The position numbers and the translations under genes are program-made. The notes under the pieces are model-generated. The model was not told where the DNA came from and searched no databases. It saw only the letters and a program-made list of their open reading frames with translations. From an uncultured Veillonellaceae bacterium (GTDB lineage: Bacteria; Bacillota; Negativicutes; Veillonellales; Negativicoccaceae), in contig CABTYA010000005.1 of NCBI GenBank assembly GCA_902488965.1, positions 1 through 23,943 of the forward strand: 23,943 bases of DNA, in the 5' to 3' direction. Position 1 is the first letter of the stretch, and the number at the start of each line of letters is the position of its first letter. This document shows positions 23,640 through 23,943 of the stretch, piece after piece.

Positions 23640-23943
23640 GTGCAGATCAAGTACGCGAAGAAAAAATGAAAGCAGTGGATCGGGCAATCCAACAAATCGA
23701 GCGCGATTTCGGCGCGGGCGCGATTATGCGCTTGGGGGAAGCGGGCCCGAACATGAATGTCGAAGTCATTTCAACAGGGATTTTGGCCTTAGATTTGGCG
23801 CTCGGCGTCGGCGGGTTCCCGCGCGGTCGTGTCGTCGAAATCTACGGCCCCGAATCTTCCGGGAAAACGACCGTCGCGCTGCATACGATTGCGCAGGCGC
23901 AAAAAAGCGGCGGCATTGCCGCATTTATCGATGCCGAACACGC
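23636..23943 (+). CDS. recA: Recombinase RecA (3' end outside window)
   Basis: The first 102 residues of RecA, the strand-exchange protein of homologous recombination and SOS co-protease. The N-terminal helix, the [12 protein letters not shown] segment, [20 protein letters not shown], Walker A GPESSGKT (71-78) and FIDAEH just before the window edge are all canonical. AAGGAGGA (23623-23630) lies 5 bases upstream. ATG 23636 overlaps the pncC stop by 4 bases. No LexA-type operator is visible in the overlap; expression may come from the promoter at 22058. Confidence 0.98.
   Translation, partial: MSADQVREEKMKAVDRAIQQIERDFGAGAIMRLGEAGPNMNVEVISTGILALDLALGVGGFPRGRVVEIYGPESSGKTTVALHTIAQAQKSGGIAAFIDAEH

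Overview
The window is about 24 kb of GC-rich bacterial chromosome in which every gene reads left to right. The gene set is core Firmicutes: smc-ftsY, alaS-ireB-ruvX-DUF1292, pncC(cinA)-recA and a tetrapyrrole operon with a cobA-hemD fusion. Together with a C-terminally minimal RodZ-like protein and a solute-binding protein with no lipobox, this suggests a diderm Firmicute such as the Negativicutes (Veillonellales/Selenomonadales). That placement is inference from gene content and style, not from a marker comparison. I see no prophage, insertion sequence, CRISPR array, tRNA or rRNA gene, and no gene-free stretch longer than about 100 bases.

Layout. (1) 1-1947: the 3' part of ftsK, overlapped by a short membrane-anchored RodZ-like HTH gene, closed by a terminator. 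(2) 1962-6487: a promoter, then smc and ftsY overlapping by 20 bases, closed by a hairpin that contains the ftsY stop codon. (3) 6525-14054: an eight-gene run, almost all of it overlapping: a CoA-pyrophosphatase-like Nudix gene, a 68-residue HMA metal-binding protein, precorrin-2 dehydrogenase, hemA, hemC, cobA-hemD, hemB and hemL. These enzymes run from glutamyl-tRNA to uroporphyrinogen III and on to precorrin-2/sirohydrochlorin; no protoheme-specific gene (hemE, hemN, hemH) is present. (4) 14018-15916: an exact 62-bp tandem duplication covering the hemL stop and half of the next promoter, a membrane GT2 glycosyltransferase that looks leaderless, a c-di-AMP (ydaO-type) riboswitch, an NlpC/P60 peptidoglycan hydrolase and a strong terminator. 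(5) 15960-18308: a zinc/manganese-type ABC ATPase and permease without a binding protein, overlapped by an omega-amidase-like nitrilase. (6) 18329-22024: alaS, ireB, ruvX, DUF1292 and a terminator. (7) 22058-end: an orphan solute-binding protein, pncC and the start of recA.

The promoters I can see share an extended -10 (TGn followed by TATAAT or TACAAT). Three of the four terminator hairpins begin in, or contain, the stop codon of the preceding gene, and many gene pairs overlap, so the region is very compact. The best candidates for a second look are the riboswitch, whose aptamer core is clear but whose outer P1 helix I cannot find and which sits directly against the nlpC ribosome-binding site; the 62-bp duplication and leaderless glycosyltransferase; and the Nudix and HMA genes at the head of the tetrapyrrole operon.
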